NCBI RefSeq assembly: GCF_963678635.1
Contig: NC_087070.1
Coordinates: 20,505,461 to 20,569,460, forward strand
DNA length: 64,000 bases
From: Symsagittifera roscoffensis
Taxonomy: Eukaryota > Xenacoelomorpha > Acoela > Convolutidae
Direction of reading: 5' to 3'
Part shown: piece by piece, positions 1 through 12,830 of the stretch
Layout: every line of letters begins with the position of its first letter
How positions within the stretch are numbered: the first letter of the stretch is position 1
Translations under genes and position numbers: made by a program
The notes under the pieces: model-generated
Seen by the model: only the letters and a program-made list of their open reading frames with translations
What the model was told of the DNA's origin: nothing
Databases searched by the model: none

Positions 1-1160
1 GGAGTGGGTGAGGTTTGTGCAGCTTTGATGCTCGCACGATAAGGATTCAGACGCAGGAGTGGGTAATGTTTGCGCATGTTTGTGCATGAGAAGGATTCAG
101 ACGCAAGAGTGCTTGTGTTTTGTGCATGTTTGATGCTTGTCTGAGAAGGATTCAGACGCAAGAGTGGGCGAGGTTTGTGCAGGTTTGATGCTTTTATGAG
201 AAGGATTCAGACGCACGAGTGGATGATGTTTGTGCAGAATTGATGCATGTATGAGAAGGATTCAGACATGGGAGTGGGTGATGCTTTTGCATGTTTTATG
301 CAAGCATGAGAATGATTCAGACGCAGGAAACGGTGAGGTTTACGCAAGTTTGATGCTTTTGTGAGAAGGATTCAGACGCAAGAGTGGTGGGTGAGGTTTG
401 TGCAGGTTTGATGCTTCTAAGAAAAGGATTCAGACGCAGGATTGGGTGGGTTTGTGCACGTTAGAAGCTTGCGTGAGAAGGATTCAGACGCAGGAGTGGG
501 TGAGTTTTGTGCAGGTTTGATGCGTGTATGAGAAGGATTCAGACGCAGGAGTGGGGAAGGTTTTTGCAGGTTTGATGCTTGTATGAGAAGGATTAAAACG
601 CAGGAGTTTGTGAGGTTTGGGCGGGTTTGATGCGTGTATGAAAAAGATTCAGGCGCAGGAGTGGGTGAGGTTTGTGCAGGTTTGATGCAAGCTTGAGAAG
701 GATTCAGACGCAGGAGTGGGTGGGGTTTGTGCAGGTTTGATGCGTGTATGAGAAGGATTCAGACGCAGGAGTGGGGGAAGTTTGTGCAGGTTCGATGCTT
801 GTATGAGAAGGATTCAGACGCAGGAGTGGGTGAGGTTTGTGCAGGTTTTATGCAAGCATGAGAAGGATTCCGACGCAGGAGTGGCTGATGTTTGTGCAGA
901 GCTGGTGCAGGTATGAGAAGGATTCAGACACAGGAGTGGGTGAGGTTTGTGCAGGTTTGATGCACGCATGATAAGGATTCAGACGCAGGAGGGGGAGAGG
1001 TTTGTGCAGGTTTGATGCATGCATGATAAGGATTCAGACGCAGGAGTGGGTGATGTTTGCGCATGTTTGTGCATGAGAAGGATTCAGACGCAAGAGTGGT
1101 TGTGTTTTGTGCAGGTTTGATGCTTTTATGAGAAGGATTCAGACGCACGAGCGGATGAGG

Positions 1161-1811
1161 TTTGTGCAGAATTGATGCGTGTATGAGAAGGATTCAGACA
1201 CGGGAGTGGGTGATGCTTTTGCATGTTTGTGCATGAGAAGGATTCAGACGCAAGAGTGGTTGTGTTTTGTGCATGTTTGATGCTTGTCTGAGAAGGATTC
1301 AGACGCAAGAGTGGGCGAGGTTTGTGCAGGTTTGATGCTTTTATGAGAAGGATTCAGACGCACGAGCGGATGAGGTTTGTGCAGAATTGATGCGTGTATG
1401 AGAAGGATTCAGACACGGGAGTGGGTGATGCTTTTGCATGTTTTATGCAAGCATGAGAATGATTCAGACGCAGGAAACGGTGAGGTTTACGCAGGTTTGA
1501 TGCTTTTGTGAGAAGGGTTCAGACGCAAGAGTGGTGGGTGAGGTTTGTGCAGGTTTGATGCTTTTAAGAGAAGGATTCAGACGCAGGAGTGGGTGAGGTT
1601 TGTGCACGTTAGAAGCTTGCGTGAGAAGGATTAAGACGCAGGAGTGGGTGAGGTTTGTGCAGCTTTGATGCTCGCACGATAAGGATTCAGACGCAGGAGT
1701 GGGTAATGTTTGCGCATGTTTGTGCATGAGAAGGATTCAGACGCAAGAGTGCTTGTGTTTTGTGCAGGTTTTATGCAAGCATGAGAAGGATTCCGACGCA
1801 GGAGTGGCTGA
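1161..1811 (+). repeat. Duplicated multi-unit segment, copy 1 (partner 2528-3178)
   Basis: This 651-bp segment matches 2528-3178 at an offset of 1367 bp with only a few differences by eye. Both ends of the match are abrupt, at about 1161 and 1811. Confidence 0.8.
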
Positions 1812-2527
1812 TGTTTGTACAGAGCTGGTGCAGGTATGAGAAGGATTCAGACGCAGGAGTGGGTGAGGTTTGTGCAGGTTTTTTGCAAGCATGAGAAGGA
1901 TTCCGACGCAGGAGTGGCTGATGTTTGTGCAGAGCTGGTGCAGATATGAGAAGGATTCAGACACAGGAGTGGGTGAGGTTTGTGCAGGTTTGATGCACGC
2001 ATGATAAGGATTCAGACGCAGGAGGGGGTGAGGTTTGTGCAGGTTTGATGCTTTTAAGAGAAGGATTCAGACGCAGGATTGGGTGGGTTTGTGCACGTTA
2101 GAAGCTTGCGTGAGAAGGATTCAGACGCAGGAGTGGGTGAGTTTTGTGCAGGTTTGATGCGTGTATGAGAAGGATTCAGACGCAGGAGTGGGGGAGGTTT
2201 GTGCAGGTTTGATGCTTGTATGAGAAGGATTAAAACGCAGGAGTTTGTGAGGTTTGGGCGGGTTTGATGCGTGTATGAGAAAGATTCAGGCGCAGGAGTG
2301 GGTGAGGTTTGTGCAGGTTTGATGCAAGCTTGAGAAGGATTCAGACGCAGGAGTGGGTGGGGTTTGTGCAGGTTTGATGCGTGTATGAGAAGGATTCAGA
2401 CGCAGGAGTGGGGGAAGTTTGTGCAGGTTTTATGCAAGCATGAGAAAGATTCAGGCGCAGGAGTGGGTGAGGTTTGTGCAGGTTTGATGCAAGCTTGAGA
2501 AGGATTCAGACGCAGGAGTGGGAGGGG

Positions 2528-3178
2528 TTTGTGCAGAATTGATGCGTGTATGAGAAGGATTCAGACAAGGGAGTGGGTGATGCTTTTGCATGTTTGTGCA
2601 TGAGAAGGATTCAGACGCAAGAGTGGTTGTGTTTTGTGCATGTTTGATGCTTGTCTGAGAAGGATTCAGACGCAAGAGTGGGCGAGGTTTGTGCAGGTTT
2701 GATGCTTTTATGAGAAGGATTCAGACGCACGAGCGGATGAGGTTTGTGCAGAATTGATGCGTGTATGAGAAGGATTCAGACACGGGAGTGGGTGATGCTT
2801 TTGCATGTTTTATGCAAGCATGAGAATGATTCAGACGCAGGAAACGGCGAGGTTTACGCAGGTTTGATGCTTTTGTGAGAAGGGTTCAGACGCAAGAGTG
2901 GTGGGTGAGGTTTGTGCAGGTTTGATGCTTTTAAGAGAAGGATTCAGACGCAGGAGTGGGTGAGGTTTGTGCACGTTAGAAGCTTGCGTGAGAAGGATTA
3001 AGACGCAGGAGTGGGTGAGGTTTGTGCAGCTTTGATGCTCGCACGATAAGGATTCAGACGCAGGAGTGGGTAATGTTTGCGCATGTTTGTGCATGAGAAG
3101 GATTCAGACGCAAGAGTGCTTGTGTTTTGTGCAGGTTTTATGCAAGCATGAGAAGGATTCCGACGCAGGAGTGGCTGA
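2528..3178 (+). repeat. Duplicated multi-unit segment, copy 2 (partner 1161-1811)
   Basis: This is the second copy of the segment described for 1161-1811. After 3178 the two copies diverge: the first continues with gctgatgtttg, this one with gctgaggtttg. Confidence 0.8.
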
Positions 3179-6100
3179 GGTTTGTGCAGGTTTTATGCAA
3201 GCATGATAAGGATTCAGACGCAGGAGGGGGTGAGGTTTGTGCAGGTTTGATGCTTTTAAGAGAAGGATTCAGACGCAGGATTGGGTGGGTTTGTGCACGT
3301 TAGAAGCTTGCGTGAGAAGGATTCAGACGCAGGAGTGGGTGAGTTTTGTGCAGAGCTGGTGCAGGTATGAGAAGGATTCAGACGCAGGAGTGGGTGAGGT
3401 TTGTGCAGGTTTTATGCAAGCATGATAAGGATTCAGACGCAGGAGGGGGTGAGGTTTGTGCAGGTTTGATGCTTTTAAGAGAAGGATTCAGACGCAGGAT
3501 TGGGTGGGTTTGTGCACGTTAGAAGCTTGCGTGAGAAGGATTCAGACGCAGGAGTGGGTGAGTTTTGTGCAGGTTTGATGCGTGTATGAGAAGGATTCAG
3601 ACGCAGGAGTGGGGGAGGTTTGTGCAGGTTTGATGCAAGCTTGAGAAGGATTCAGACGCAGGAGTGGGTGGGGTTTGTGCAGGTTTGATGCTTGTATGAG
3701 AAGGATTAAAACGCAGGAGTTTGTGAGGTTTGGGCGGGTTTGATGCGTGTATGAGAAAGATTCAGGCGCAGGAGTGGGTGAGGTTTGTGCAGGTTTGATG
3801 CAAGCTTGAGAAGGATTCAGACGCAGGAGTGGGTGGGGTTTGTGCAGGTTTGATGCGTGTATGAGAAGGATTCAGACGCAGGAGTGGGGGAAGTTTGTGC
3901 AGGTTTTATGCAAGCATGAGAAGGATTCCGACGCAGGAGTGGCTGATGTTTGTGCAGAGCTGGTGCAGGTATGAGAAGGATTCAGACACAGGAGTGGGTG
4001 AGGTTTGTGCAGGTTTGATGCACGCATGATAAGGATTCAGACGCAGGAGGGGGAGAGGTTTGTGCAGGTTTGATGCATGCATGATAAGGATTCAGACGCA
4101 GGAGTGGGTGATGTTTGCGCATGTTTGTGCATGAGAAGGATTCAGACGCAAGAGTGGTTGTGTTTTGTGCATGTTTGATGCTTGTCTGAGAAGGATTCAG
4201 ACGCAAGAGTGGGCGAGGTTTGTGCAGGTTTGATGCTTTTATGAGAAGGATTCAGACGCACGAGCGGATGAGGTTTGTGCAGAATTGATGCGTGTATGAG
4301 AAGGATTCAGACACGGGAGTGGGTGATGCTTTTGCATGTTTGTGCATGAGAAGGATTCAGACGCAAGAGTGGTTGTGTTTTGTGCATGTTTGATGCTTGT
4401 CTGAGAAGGATTCAGACGCAAGAGTGGGCGAGGTTTGTGCAGGTTTTATGCTTTTATGAGAAGGATTCAGACGCACGAGCGGATGAGGTTTGTGCAGAAT
4501 TGATGCGTGTATGAGAAGGATTCAGACACGGGAGTGGATGATGCTTTTGCATGTTTTATGCAAGCATGAGAATGATTCAGACGCAGGAAACGGTGAGGTT
4601 TACGCAGGTTTGATGCTTTTGTGAGAAGGGTTCAGACGCAAGAGTGGTGGGTGAGGTTTGTGCAGGTTTGATGCTTTTAAGAGAAGGATTCAGATGCAGG
4701 AGTGGGTGAGGTTTGTGCACGTTAGAAGCTTGCGTGAGAAGGATTAAGACGCAGGAGTGGGTGAGGTTTGTGCAGGTTTGATGCGTGTATGAGAAGGATT
4801 CAAACGCAGGAATGGGGGAGGTTTGTGCAGGTTCGATGCTTGTATGAGAAGGATTCAAACGCAGGAGTTTGTGAGGTTTGTGCAGGTTTGATGCGTGTAT
4901 GAGAAAGATTCAGGCGCAGGAGTGGGTGAGGTTTGTGCAGGTTTGATTCAAGCATGAGAAGGATTCTGACCATAGAGTAGGTGAGGTTTGTGCAGGTTTG
5001 ATTCAAGCATGAGAAGGATTCTGATGCAAGAGTGGGTGAGGTTTGTGCAGGTTTGATGCTTTCTATGAGAAGGATTCAGAAGCAGGATTGGGTGTGGTTT
5101 GTGCAGGTTTGATACTTGTATGAGAAGAATTAAGACGCAGGAGTTTGTGAGGTTTGTGCAGGTTTGATGCGTGTATGAGAAAGATTCAGGCGCAGGAGTG
5201 GGTGAGGTTTGTGCAGGTTTGATGCAAACATGAGAAGGATTCAGACGCAGGAGTGGGTGGGGTTTGTGCAGGTTTGATGCGTGTATGAGAAGGATTCAGA
5301 CGCAGGAGTGGGGGAGGTTTGTGCAGGTTTGATGCTTGTATGAGAAGGATTCAGACGCAGGAGTTTGTGAGGTTTGGGCGGGTTTGATGCGTGTATGAGA
5401 AAGATTCAGGCGCAGGAGTGGGTGAGGTTTGTGCAGGTTTGATGCAAGCATGAGAAGGATTCAGGCGCAGGAGTGGGTGAGGTTTGTGCAGGTTTGATTC
5501 AAGCATGAGAAGGATTCTGACCCAAGATTAGGTGAGGTTTGTGCAGGTTTGATGCTTGTATGAGAAGGATTCAGACGCAGGATTGGGTGAGGTTTGTGCA
5601 GGTTTGATTCAAGAATGAGAAGGATTCTGATGCAAGAGTGGGTGAGGTTTGTGCAGGTTTGATGCTTGTATGAGAAGGATTCAGACGCAGGATTGGGTGA
5701 GGTTTGTGCAGGTTTGATGCGCGAATGAGAAAGACTCGGGCACAGGAGTGCGTGAGGTTTGTGCAGGTTTGATGCAAGCATGAGAAGGATTCAGACGCAG
5801 GAGTGGGTGGGGTTTGTGCAGGTTTGATGCGTGTATGAGAAGGATTCAGACGCAGGAGTGGGTGAGGTTTGTGCAGGTTTGATGCTTGTATGAGAAGGAT
5901 TCAGACGCAGGAGTTTGTGAGGTTTGGGCGGGTTTGATGCGTTTATGAGGAAGATTCAGACGCAGGAGTGAGTGAGGTTTGTGCAGGTTTGATTCAAGCA
6001 TGAGAAGGATTCTGACCCAAGAGTAGGTGAGGTTTGTGCAGCTTTGATTCAAGCATGAGAAGGATTCTGATGCAAGATTGGGTGAGGTTTGTGCAGGTTT

Positions 6101-6690
6101 GATGCTTTCTATGAGAAGGATTCAGAAGCAGGATTGGGTGAGGTTTGTGCGGGTTTGATGCTTGTATGAGAAGGATTAAGACGCAGGAGTTGGTGAGGTT
6201 TGTGCAGGTTTGATGTGTGTATGAGAAAGATTCAGGCGCAAGAGTGGGTGAGGTTTGTGCAGGTTTGATGCAAACATGAGAAGGATTCATTTGCAGGAGT
6301 GGATGAGGTTTGCGCAGGTTTGATGCAAGCATGAGAAGGATTCAGATGCAAGTGTGGGTGAGATTTGGGCAGGTTTGATGCTCGTATGAGAAAGATTTAG
6401 ACGCGGGAGTGGGTGAGGTTTAAGCAGTTTTGATGCTTGTATGAGAAGGATTCAGAGGCACGATTGGGTGAGGTTTGTGCAGGTTTGATGCGTGAATGAG
6501 AAAGACTCAGGCACAGGAGTGCGTGAGGTTTGTGCAGGTTTGATTCAAGCATGAGAAGGATTCTGACCCAAGAGTAGGTGATGTTTGTGCAGGTTTGATT
6601 CAAGAATGAGAAGGATTCTGATGCAAGAGTGGGTGAGGTTTGTGCAGGTTTGATGCTTGTATGAGAAGGATTCAGACGCAGGATTGGGTG

Positions 6691-7900
6691 AGGTTTGTGC
6701 AGGTTTGATGCGTGAATGAGAAAGACTCAGGCACAGGAGTGCGTGAGGTTTGTGCAGGTTTGATGCAAGCATGAGAAGGATTCAGACGCAGGAGTGGGTG
6801 GGGTTTGGGCAGGTTTGATGCGTGTATGAGAAGGATTCAGACGCAGGAGTGGGTGAGGTTTGTGCAGGTTTGATGCTTGTATGAGAAGGATTCAGACGCA
6901 GGAGTTTGTTAGGTTTGGGCGGGTTTGATGCGTTTATGAGAAAGATTCAGGCGCAGGAATGAGTGAGGTTTGTGCAGGTTTGATTCGAGCATGAGAAGGA
7001 TTCTGACCCAAGAATAGGTGAGGTTTGTGCAGGTTTGATTCAAGCATGAGAAGGATTCTGATGCAAGATTGGGTGAGGTTTGTGCAGCTTTGATGCTTTC
7101 TATGAGAAGGATTCAGAAGCAGGATTGGGTGAGGTTTGTGCGGGTTTGATGCTTGTATGAGAAGGATTAAGACGCAGGAGTTTGTGAGGTTTGTGCAGGT
7201 TTGATGTGTGTATGAGAAAGATTCAGGCGCAGGAGTGAGTGAGGTTTGTGCAGGTTTGATGCAAACATGAGAAGGATTCATTTGCAGGAGTGGGTGAGGT
7301 TTGCGCAGGTTTGATGCAAGCATGAGAAGGATTCAGATGCAAGTGTGGGTGAGATTTATGCAGGTTTGATGCTCGTATGAGAAGGATTTAGACGCGGGAG
7401 TGGGTGAGGTTTGTGCAGTTTTGATGCTTGTATGAGAAGGATTCAGAGGCACGATTGGGTGAGGTTTGTGCAGGTTTGATACTTGTTTGAGAAGGATCCA
7501 GACGCAGGAGTGGGCGAGGTTTGAACAGGTTTGATGCTTGTATGAGAAGAGTTCAGTAGCAGGAGTGGGTGAGATTTTTGCAGGTTGGATGCAAGCCTGA
7601 GAAAGATTCAGACGCAGGATTGGGTGAGATTGCGCAGGTTTGATGCAAGCATGAGAAGGATTCAGATGCAAGAGTGGCTGAGATTTGTGCAGGTTTGATG
7701 CTCATATGAGAAGGATTTAGACGCAGGAGTGAGCGAGGTGTGTTCAGGTTTGGTGCACGCATGAGAAGGATTCAGACGCAAGAGTGGGTGAGGTTAGTGC
7801 AGTTTTGATGCTTGTTTGAGAAGGATTCAGACGCAAGAGTGGTTGAGTTTTGTGCAAGTTTGATGGTCATATGAGAAGGATTTAGACGCAGGAGTGAGCG
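6691..7900 (+). repeat. 1210-bp higher-order unit, copy 1
   Basis: This run of 22 monomers is followed directly by a second copy. By eye only about four substitutions separate the copies: gggtttgggc versus gggtttgtgc near 6810/8020, aggtttgtgc versus aggttcgtgc near 7021/8231, catatgag versus cataggag near 7707/8917, and one change altering a codon near 7235/8445. The period is exactly 22 x 55. Confidence 0.9.
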
Positions 7901-9110
7901 AGGTTTGTGCAGGTTTGATGCGTGAATGAGAAAGACTCAGGCACAGGAGTGCGTGAGGTTTGTGCAGGTTTGATGCAAGCATGAGAAGGATTCAGACGCA
8001 GGAGTGGGTGGGGTTTGTGCAGGTTTGATGCGTGTATGAGAAGGATTCAGACGCAGGAGTGGGTGAGGTTTGTGCAGGTTTGATGCTTGTATGAGAAGGA
8101 TTCAGACGCAGGAGTTTGTTAGGTTTGGGCGGGTTTGATGCGTTTATGAGAAAGATTCAGGCGCAGGAATGAGTGAGGTTTGTGCAGGTTTGATTCGAGC
8201 ATGAGAAGGATTCTGACCCAAGAATAGGTGAGGTTCGTGCAGGTTTGATTCAAGCATGAGAAGGATTCTGATGCAAGATTGGGTGAGGTTTGTGCAGCTT
8301 TGATGCTTTCTATGAGAAGGATTCAGAAGCAGGATTGGGTGAGGTTTGTGCGGGTTTGATGCTTGTATGAGAAGGATTAAGACGCAGGAGTTTGTGAGGT
8401 TTGTGCAGGTTTGATGTGTGTATGAGAAAGATTCAGGCGCAGGAGTGAGTGAGGTTTGTGCAGGTTTGATGCAAACATGAGAAGGATTCATTTGCAGGAG
8501 TGGGTGAGGTTTGCGCAGGTTTGATGCAAGCATGAGAAGGATTCAGATGCAAGTGTGGGTGAGATTTATGCAGGTTTGATGCTCGTATGAGAAGGATTTA
8601 GACGCGGGAGTGGGTGAGGTTTGTGCAGTTTTGATGCTTGTATGAGAAGGATTCAGAGGCACGATTGGGTGAGGTTTGTGCAGGTTTGATACTTGTTTGA
8701 GAAGGATCCAGACGCAGGAGTGGGCGAGGTTTGAACAGGTTTGATGCTTGTATGAGAAGAGTTCAGTAGCAGGAGTGGGTGAGATTTTTGCAGGTTGGAT
8801 GCAAGCCTGAGAAAGATTCAGACGCAGGATTGGGTGAGATTGCGCAGGTTTGATGCAAGCATGAGAAGGATTCAGATGCAAGAGTGGCTGAGATTTGTGC
8901 AGGTTTGATGCTCATAGGAGAAGGATTTAGACGCAGGAGTGAGCGAGGTGTGTTCAGGTTTGGTGCACGCATGAGAAGGATTCAGACGCAAGAGTGGGTG
9001 AGGTTAGTGCAGTTTTGATGCTTGTTTGAGAAGGATTCAGACGCAAGAGTGGTTGAGTTTTGTGCAAGTTTGATGGTCATATGAGAAGGATTTAGACGCA
9101 GGAGTGAGCG
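7901..9110 (+). repeat. 1210-bp higher-order unit, copy 2
   Basis: This is the direct tandem copy of 6691-7900, about 99.7% identical by eye. The match breaks at 9114 (aggtttgtgc versus aggtgtgtgc), where block I-type units resume. Confidence 0.9.
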
Positions 9111-10650
9111 AGGTGTGTGCAGGTTTGATGCACGCATGATAAGAATTCAGACGCAGGAGGGGGAGAGGTTTGTGCAGGTTTGATGCATGCATGATAAAGA
9201 CTCAGACGCAGGTATGGGTGAGGTTTGTGCAGGTTTGATGCTCGCACGATAAGGATTCAGACGCAGGATTGGGTGATGTTTTGTGCATGTTTGGTGCTTG
9301 TCTGAGAAGGATTCAGACGCAAGAGTGGGCGAGGTTTGTGCAGGTTTGATGCTTTTATGAGAAGGATTCAGACGCACGAGTGGATGAGGTTTGTGCAGAA
9401 TTGAAGCGTGTATGAGAAGGATTCAGACATGGGAGTGGGTGATGCTTTGCATGTTTTATGCAAGCATGAGAATGATTCAGACGCAGGAAACGGTGAGGTT
9501 TACGCAGGTTTGATGCTTTTGTGAGAAGGATTCAGACGCAAGACAAGGTGGGTGAGGTTTGTGCAGGTTTGATGCTTTTAAAAGAAGGATTCAGACGCAG
9601 GAGTGGGTGAGGTTTGTGCACGTTAGAAGCTTGCGTGAGAAGGATTCAGACGCAGGAGTGGGTGAGGTTTGTGCAGGTTTGATGCGTGTATGAGAAGGAT
9701 TCAGACGCACGAGTGGGGGAGGTTTGTGCAGGTTTGATGCTTGTATGAGAAGGATTCAAACGCAGGAGTTTGTGAGGTTTGGGCGAGTTTGATGCGTGTA
9801 TGAGAAAGATTCAGGCGCAGGAGTGGGTGAGGTTTGTGCAGGTTTGATGCAAGCATGAGAAGGATTCAGACGCAGGAGTGGCTGGGGTTTGTGCAGGTTT
9901 GATGCGTGTATGAGAAGGATTCAGACGCAGGAGTGGGGGAGGTTTGTGCAGGTTTGATGCACGCATGATAAGAATTCAGACGCAGGAGGGGGAGAGTTTT
10001 GTGCAGGTTTGATGCATTCATGATAAAGACTCAGACGGAGGTATGGGTGAGGTTTGTGCAGGTTTGATGCTCGCACGATAAGGATTCAGACGCAGGAGTG
10101 GGTGATGTTTGCGCATGTTTGTGCATGAGAAGGATTAAGACGCAATAGTGGTTGTGTTTTGTGCATGTTTGATGCTTGTCTGGGAAGGATTCAGACGCAA
10201 GAGTGGGCGAGGTTTGTGCAGGTTTGATGCATTCATGATAAAGACTCAGACGCAGGTATGGGTGAGGTTTGTGCAGGTTTGATGCTCGCACGATAAGGAT
10301 TCAGACACAGGAGTGGGTGATGTTTGCGCATGTTTGTGCATGAGAAGGATTAAGACGCAAGAGTGGTTGTGTTTTGTGCATGTTTGGTGCTTGTCTGAGA
10401 AGGATTCAGACGCACGAGTGGATGAGGTTTGTGCAGAATTGAAGCGTGTATGAGAAGGATTCAGACACGGGAGTGGGTGATGCTTTGCATGTTTTATGCA
10501 AGCATGAGAATGATTCAGACGCAGGAAACGGTGAGGTTTACGCAGGTTTGATGCTTTTGTGAGAAGGATTCAGACGCAAGAGTGGTGGGTGAGGTTTGTG
10601 CAGGTTTGATGCTTTTAAAAGAAGGATTCAGACGCAGGAGTGGGTGAGGT
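9111..10650 (+). repeat. Satellite block I units, second occurrence
   Basis: Block I marker units reappear here after 4.3 kb of block II. Examples are gcacgcatgataag with a gggggagagg variant, gcatgtttgtgcatgagaag, and caggaaacggtgaggtttac. Small changes such as gataagaattcag separate this occurrence from the first. The re-entry is evidence of exchange or transposition of whole segments within the array. Confidence 0.8.
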
Positions 10651-12830
10651 TTGTGCAGGTTTGATGCGTGTATGAGAAGGATTCAGACGCACGAGTGGGG
10701 GAGGTTTGTGCAGGTTTGATGCTTGTATGAGAAGGATTCAAACGCAGGAGTTTGTGAGGTTTGGGCGAGTTTGATGCGTGTATGAGAAGGATTCAGACGC
10801 AGGAGTGGGGGAGGTTTGTGCAGGTTTGATGCAAGCATGAGAAGGATTCAGACGCAGGAGTGGGGGAGGTTTGTGCAGGTTTGAAGCTTGTATGAGAAGG
10901 ATTCAGACGCAGGAGCTTGTGAGGTTTGGGCGGGTTTGATGCGTGTATGAGAAAGAGTCAGGCGCAGGAGTGGGTGAGGTTTGTGCAGGTTTGATGCAAG
11001 CATGAGAAGGATTCAGGCGCAGGAGTGGGTGAGGTTTGTGCAGGTTTGATTCAAGCATGAGAAGGATTCTGACCCAAGAGTAGGTGAGGTTTGTGCAGGT
11101 TTGATTCAAGCATGAGAAGGATTCTGATGCAAGAGTGGGCGAGGTTTGTGCAGGTTTGATGCTTGTATGAGAAGGATTCAGACGCAGGATTGGGTGAGGT
11201 TTGTGCAGGTTTGATGCTTGAATGAGAGGGATTCAGACGCAGGAGATTGAGAGGTTTGTGCAGGTTTGATGCAAGCATGAGAAGGATTCAGACGCAGGAG
11301 TGGGTGGGGTTTGTGCAGGTTTGATGAGTGTATGAGAAGGATTCAGACGCAGGAGTGGGGGAGGTTTGTGCAGGTTTGATGCTTGTATGAGAAGGATTCA
11401 GACGCAGGAGTTTGTGAGGTTTGGGCGGGTTTGATGCGTGTATGAGAAAGATTCAGACGCAGGAGTGGGTGAGGTTTGTGCAGGTTTGATTCAAGCATGA
11501 GAAGGATTCTGACCCAAGATTAGGTGAGGTTTGTGCAGGTTTGATTCAAGCATGAGAAGGATTCTGATGCAAGAGTGGGTGAGGTTTGTGCAGGTTTGAT
11601 GCTTTCTATGAGAAGGATTCAGAAGCAGGATTCGGTGAGGTTTGTGCAGGTTTGATGCTTGTATGAGAAGGATTAAGACGCAGGAGTTTGTGAGGTTTGT
11701 GCAGGTTTGATGCGTGTACGAGAAAGTTTCAGAAGCAGGAGTGGGTGAGGTTTGCGCAGGTTTGATGCAAGCATGAGAAGGGTTCAGAAGCAAGTGTGGT
11801 TGAGATTTGTGCAGGTTTGATGCTTGTATGAGAAGGATTCAGAGCACGATTGGGTGAGGTTTGTGCAGTTTTGATGCTTGTATGAGAAGGATTCAGAGGC
11901 ACGATTGGGTGAGGTTTGTGCAGTTTGATGCTTGAATGAGAGGGATTCAGACGCAGGAGATTGAGAGGTTTGTGCAGGTTTGATGCAAGCATGAGAAGGA
12001 TTCAGACGCAGGAGTGGGTGGGGTTTGTGCAGGTTTGATGAGTGTATGAGAAGGATTCAGACGCAGGAGTGGGGGAGGTTTGTGCAGGTTTGATGCTTGT
12101 ATGAGAAGGATTCAGACGCAGGAGTTTGTGAGGTTTGGGCGGGTTTGATGCGTGTATGAGAAAGATTCAGACGCAGGAGTGGGTGAGGTTTGTGCAGGTT
12201 TGATTCAAGCATGAGAAGGATTCTGACCCAAGAGTAGGTGAGGTTTGTGCAGGTTTGATTCAAGCATGAGAAGGATTCTGATGCAAGAGTGGGTGAGGTT
12301 TGTGCAGGTTTGATGCTTTCTATGAGAAGGATTCAGAAGCAGGATTGGGTGAGGTTTGTGCAGGTTTGATGCTTGTATGAGAAGGATTAAGACGCAGGAG
12401 TTTGTGAGGTTTGTGCAGGTTTGATGCGTGTACGAGAAAGTTTCAGAAGCAGGAGTGGGTGAGGTTTGCGCAGGTTTGATGCAAGCATGAGAAGGATTCA
12501 GATGCAAGTGTGGTTGAGATTTGTGCAGGTTTGATGCTTGTATGAGAAGGATTCAGAGCACGATTGGGTGAGGTTTGTGCAGTTTTGATGCTTGTATGAG
12601 AAGGATTCAGAGGCACGATTGGGTGAGGTTTGTGCAGGTTTGATGCTGGTTTGAGAATAATCCAGACGCAGGAGTGGGCGAGGTTTGTACAGGTTTGATG
12701 CTTGTATGAGAAGAATTCAGTAGCAGGAGTGGGTGAGATTTTTGCAGGTTTGATGCAAGCATGAGAAAGATTCAGACGCAGGAGTGGGTGAGGTTTGCGC
12801 AGGTTTGATGCAAGCATGAGAAGGATTCAG
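10651..12830 (+). repeat. Satellite block II units, second occurrence, with a 714-bp duplication
   Basis: Block II markers resume (attctgacccaagagtagg, gatgctttctatgagaagg). The stretch around 11490-11795 recurs at 12205-12507, an offset of 714 bp (13 units minus 1 bp). Units with cagagcacgattgggtgagg, typical of the next block, first appear near 11830. Confidence 0.8.

Larger units (their letters stand above)
1..4800 (+). repeat. Satellite block I (first occurrence)
   Basis: Units typical of this block contain gcatgtttgtgcatgagaag, the phrase agagtggttgtgttttgtgc, or gcacgcatgataagg. A 651-bp stretch, 1161-1811, recurs at 2528-3178 (offset 1367). The stretch starting at base 1 recurs near 1641 and 3008. 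Parts of 0.9-1.7 kb recur at about 4.0-4.8 kb. This shows repeated duplication of multi-unit segments. Confidence 0.85.
4801..9110 (+). repeat. Satellite block II (first occurrence)
   Basis: Marker units contain gattcaagcatgagaagg followed by attctgacccaagagtagg, aggagtttgtgaggtttggg, or gatgctttctatgagaagg. The right half of the block is a near-perfect 1210-bp tandem duplication, listed separately. Confidence 0.85.

Noticed and set aside
3237-3425. Plus-strand open frame of 62 codons (and a similar one at 51337-51570)
   Set aside because: These are chance loss of the usual stops in satellite monomers.
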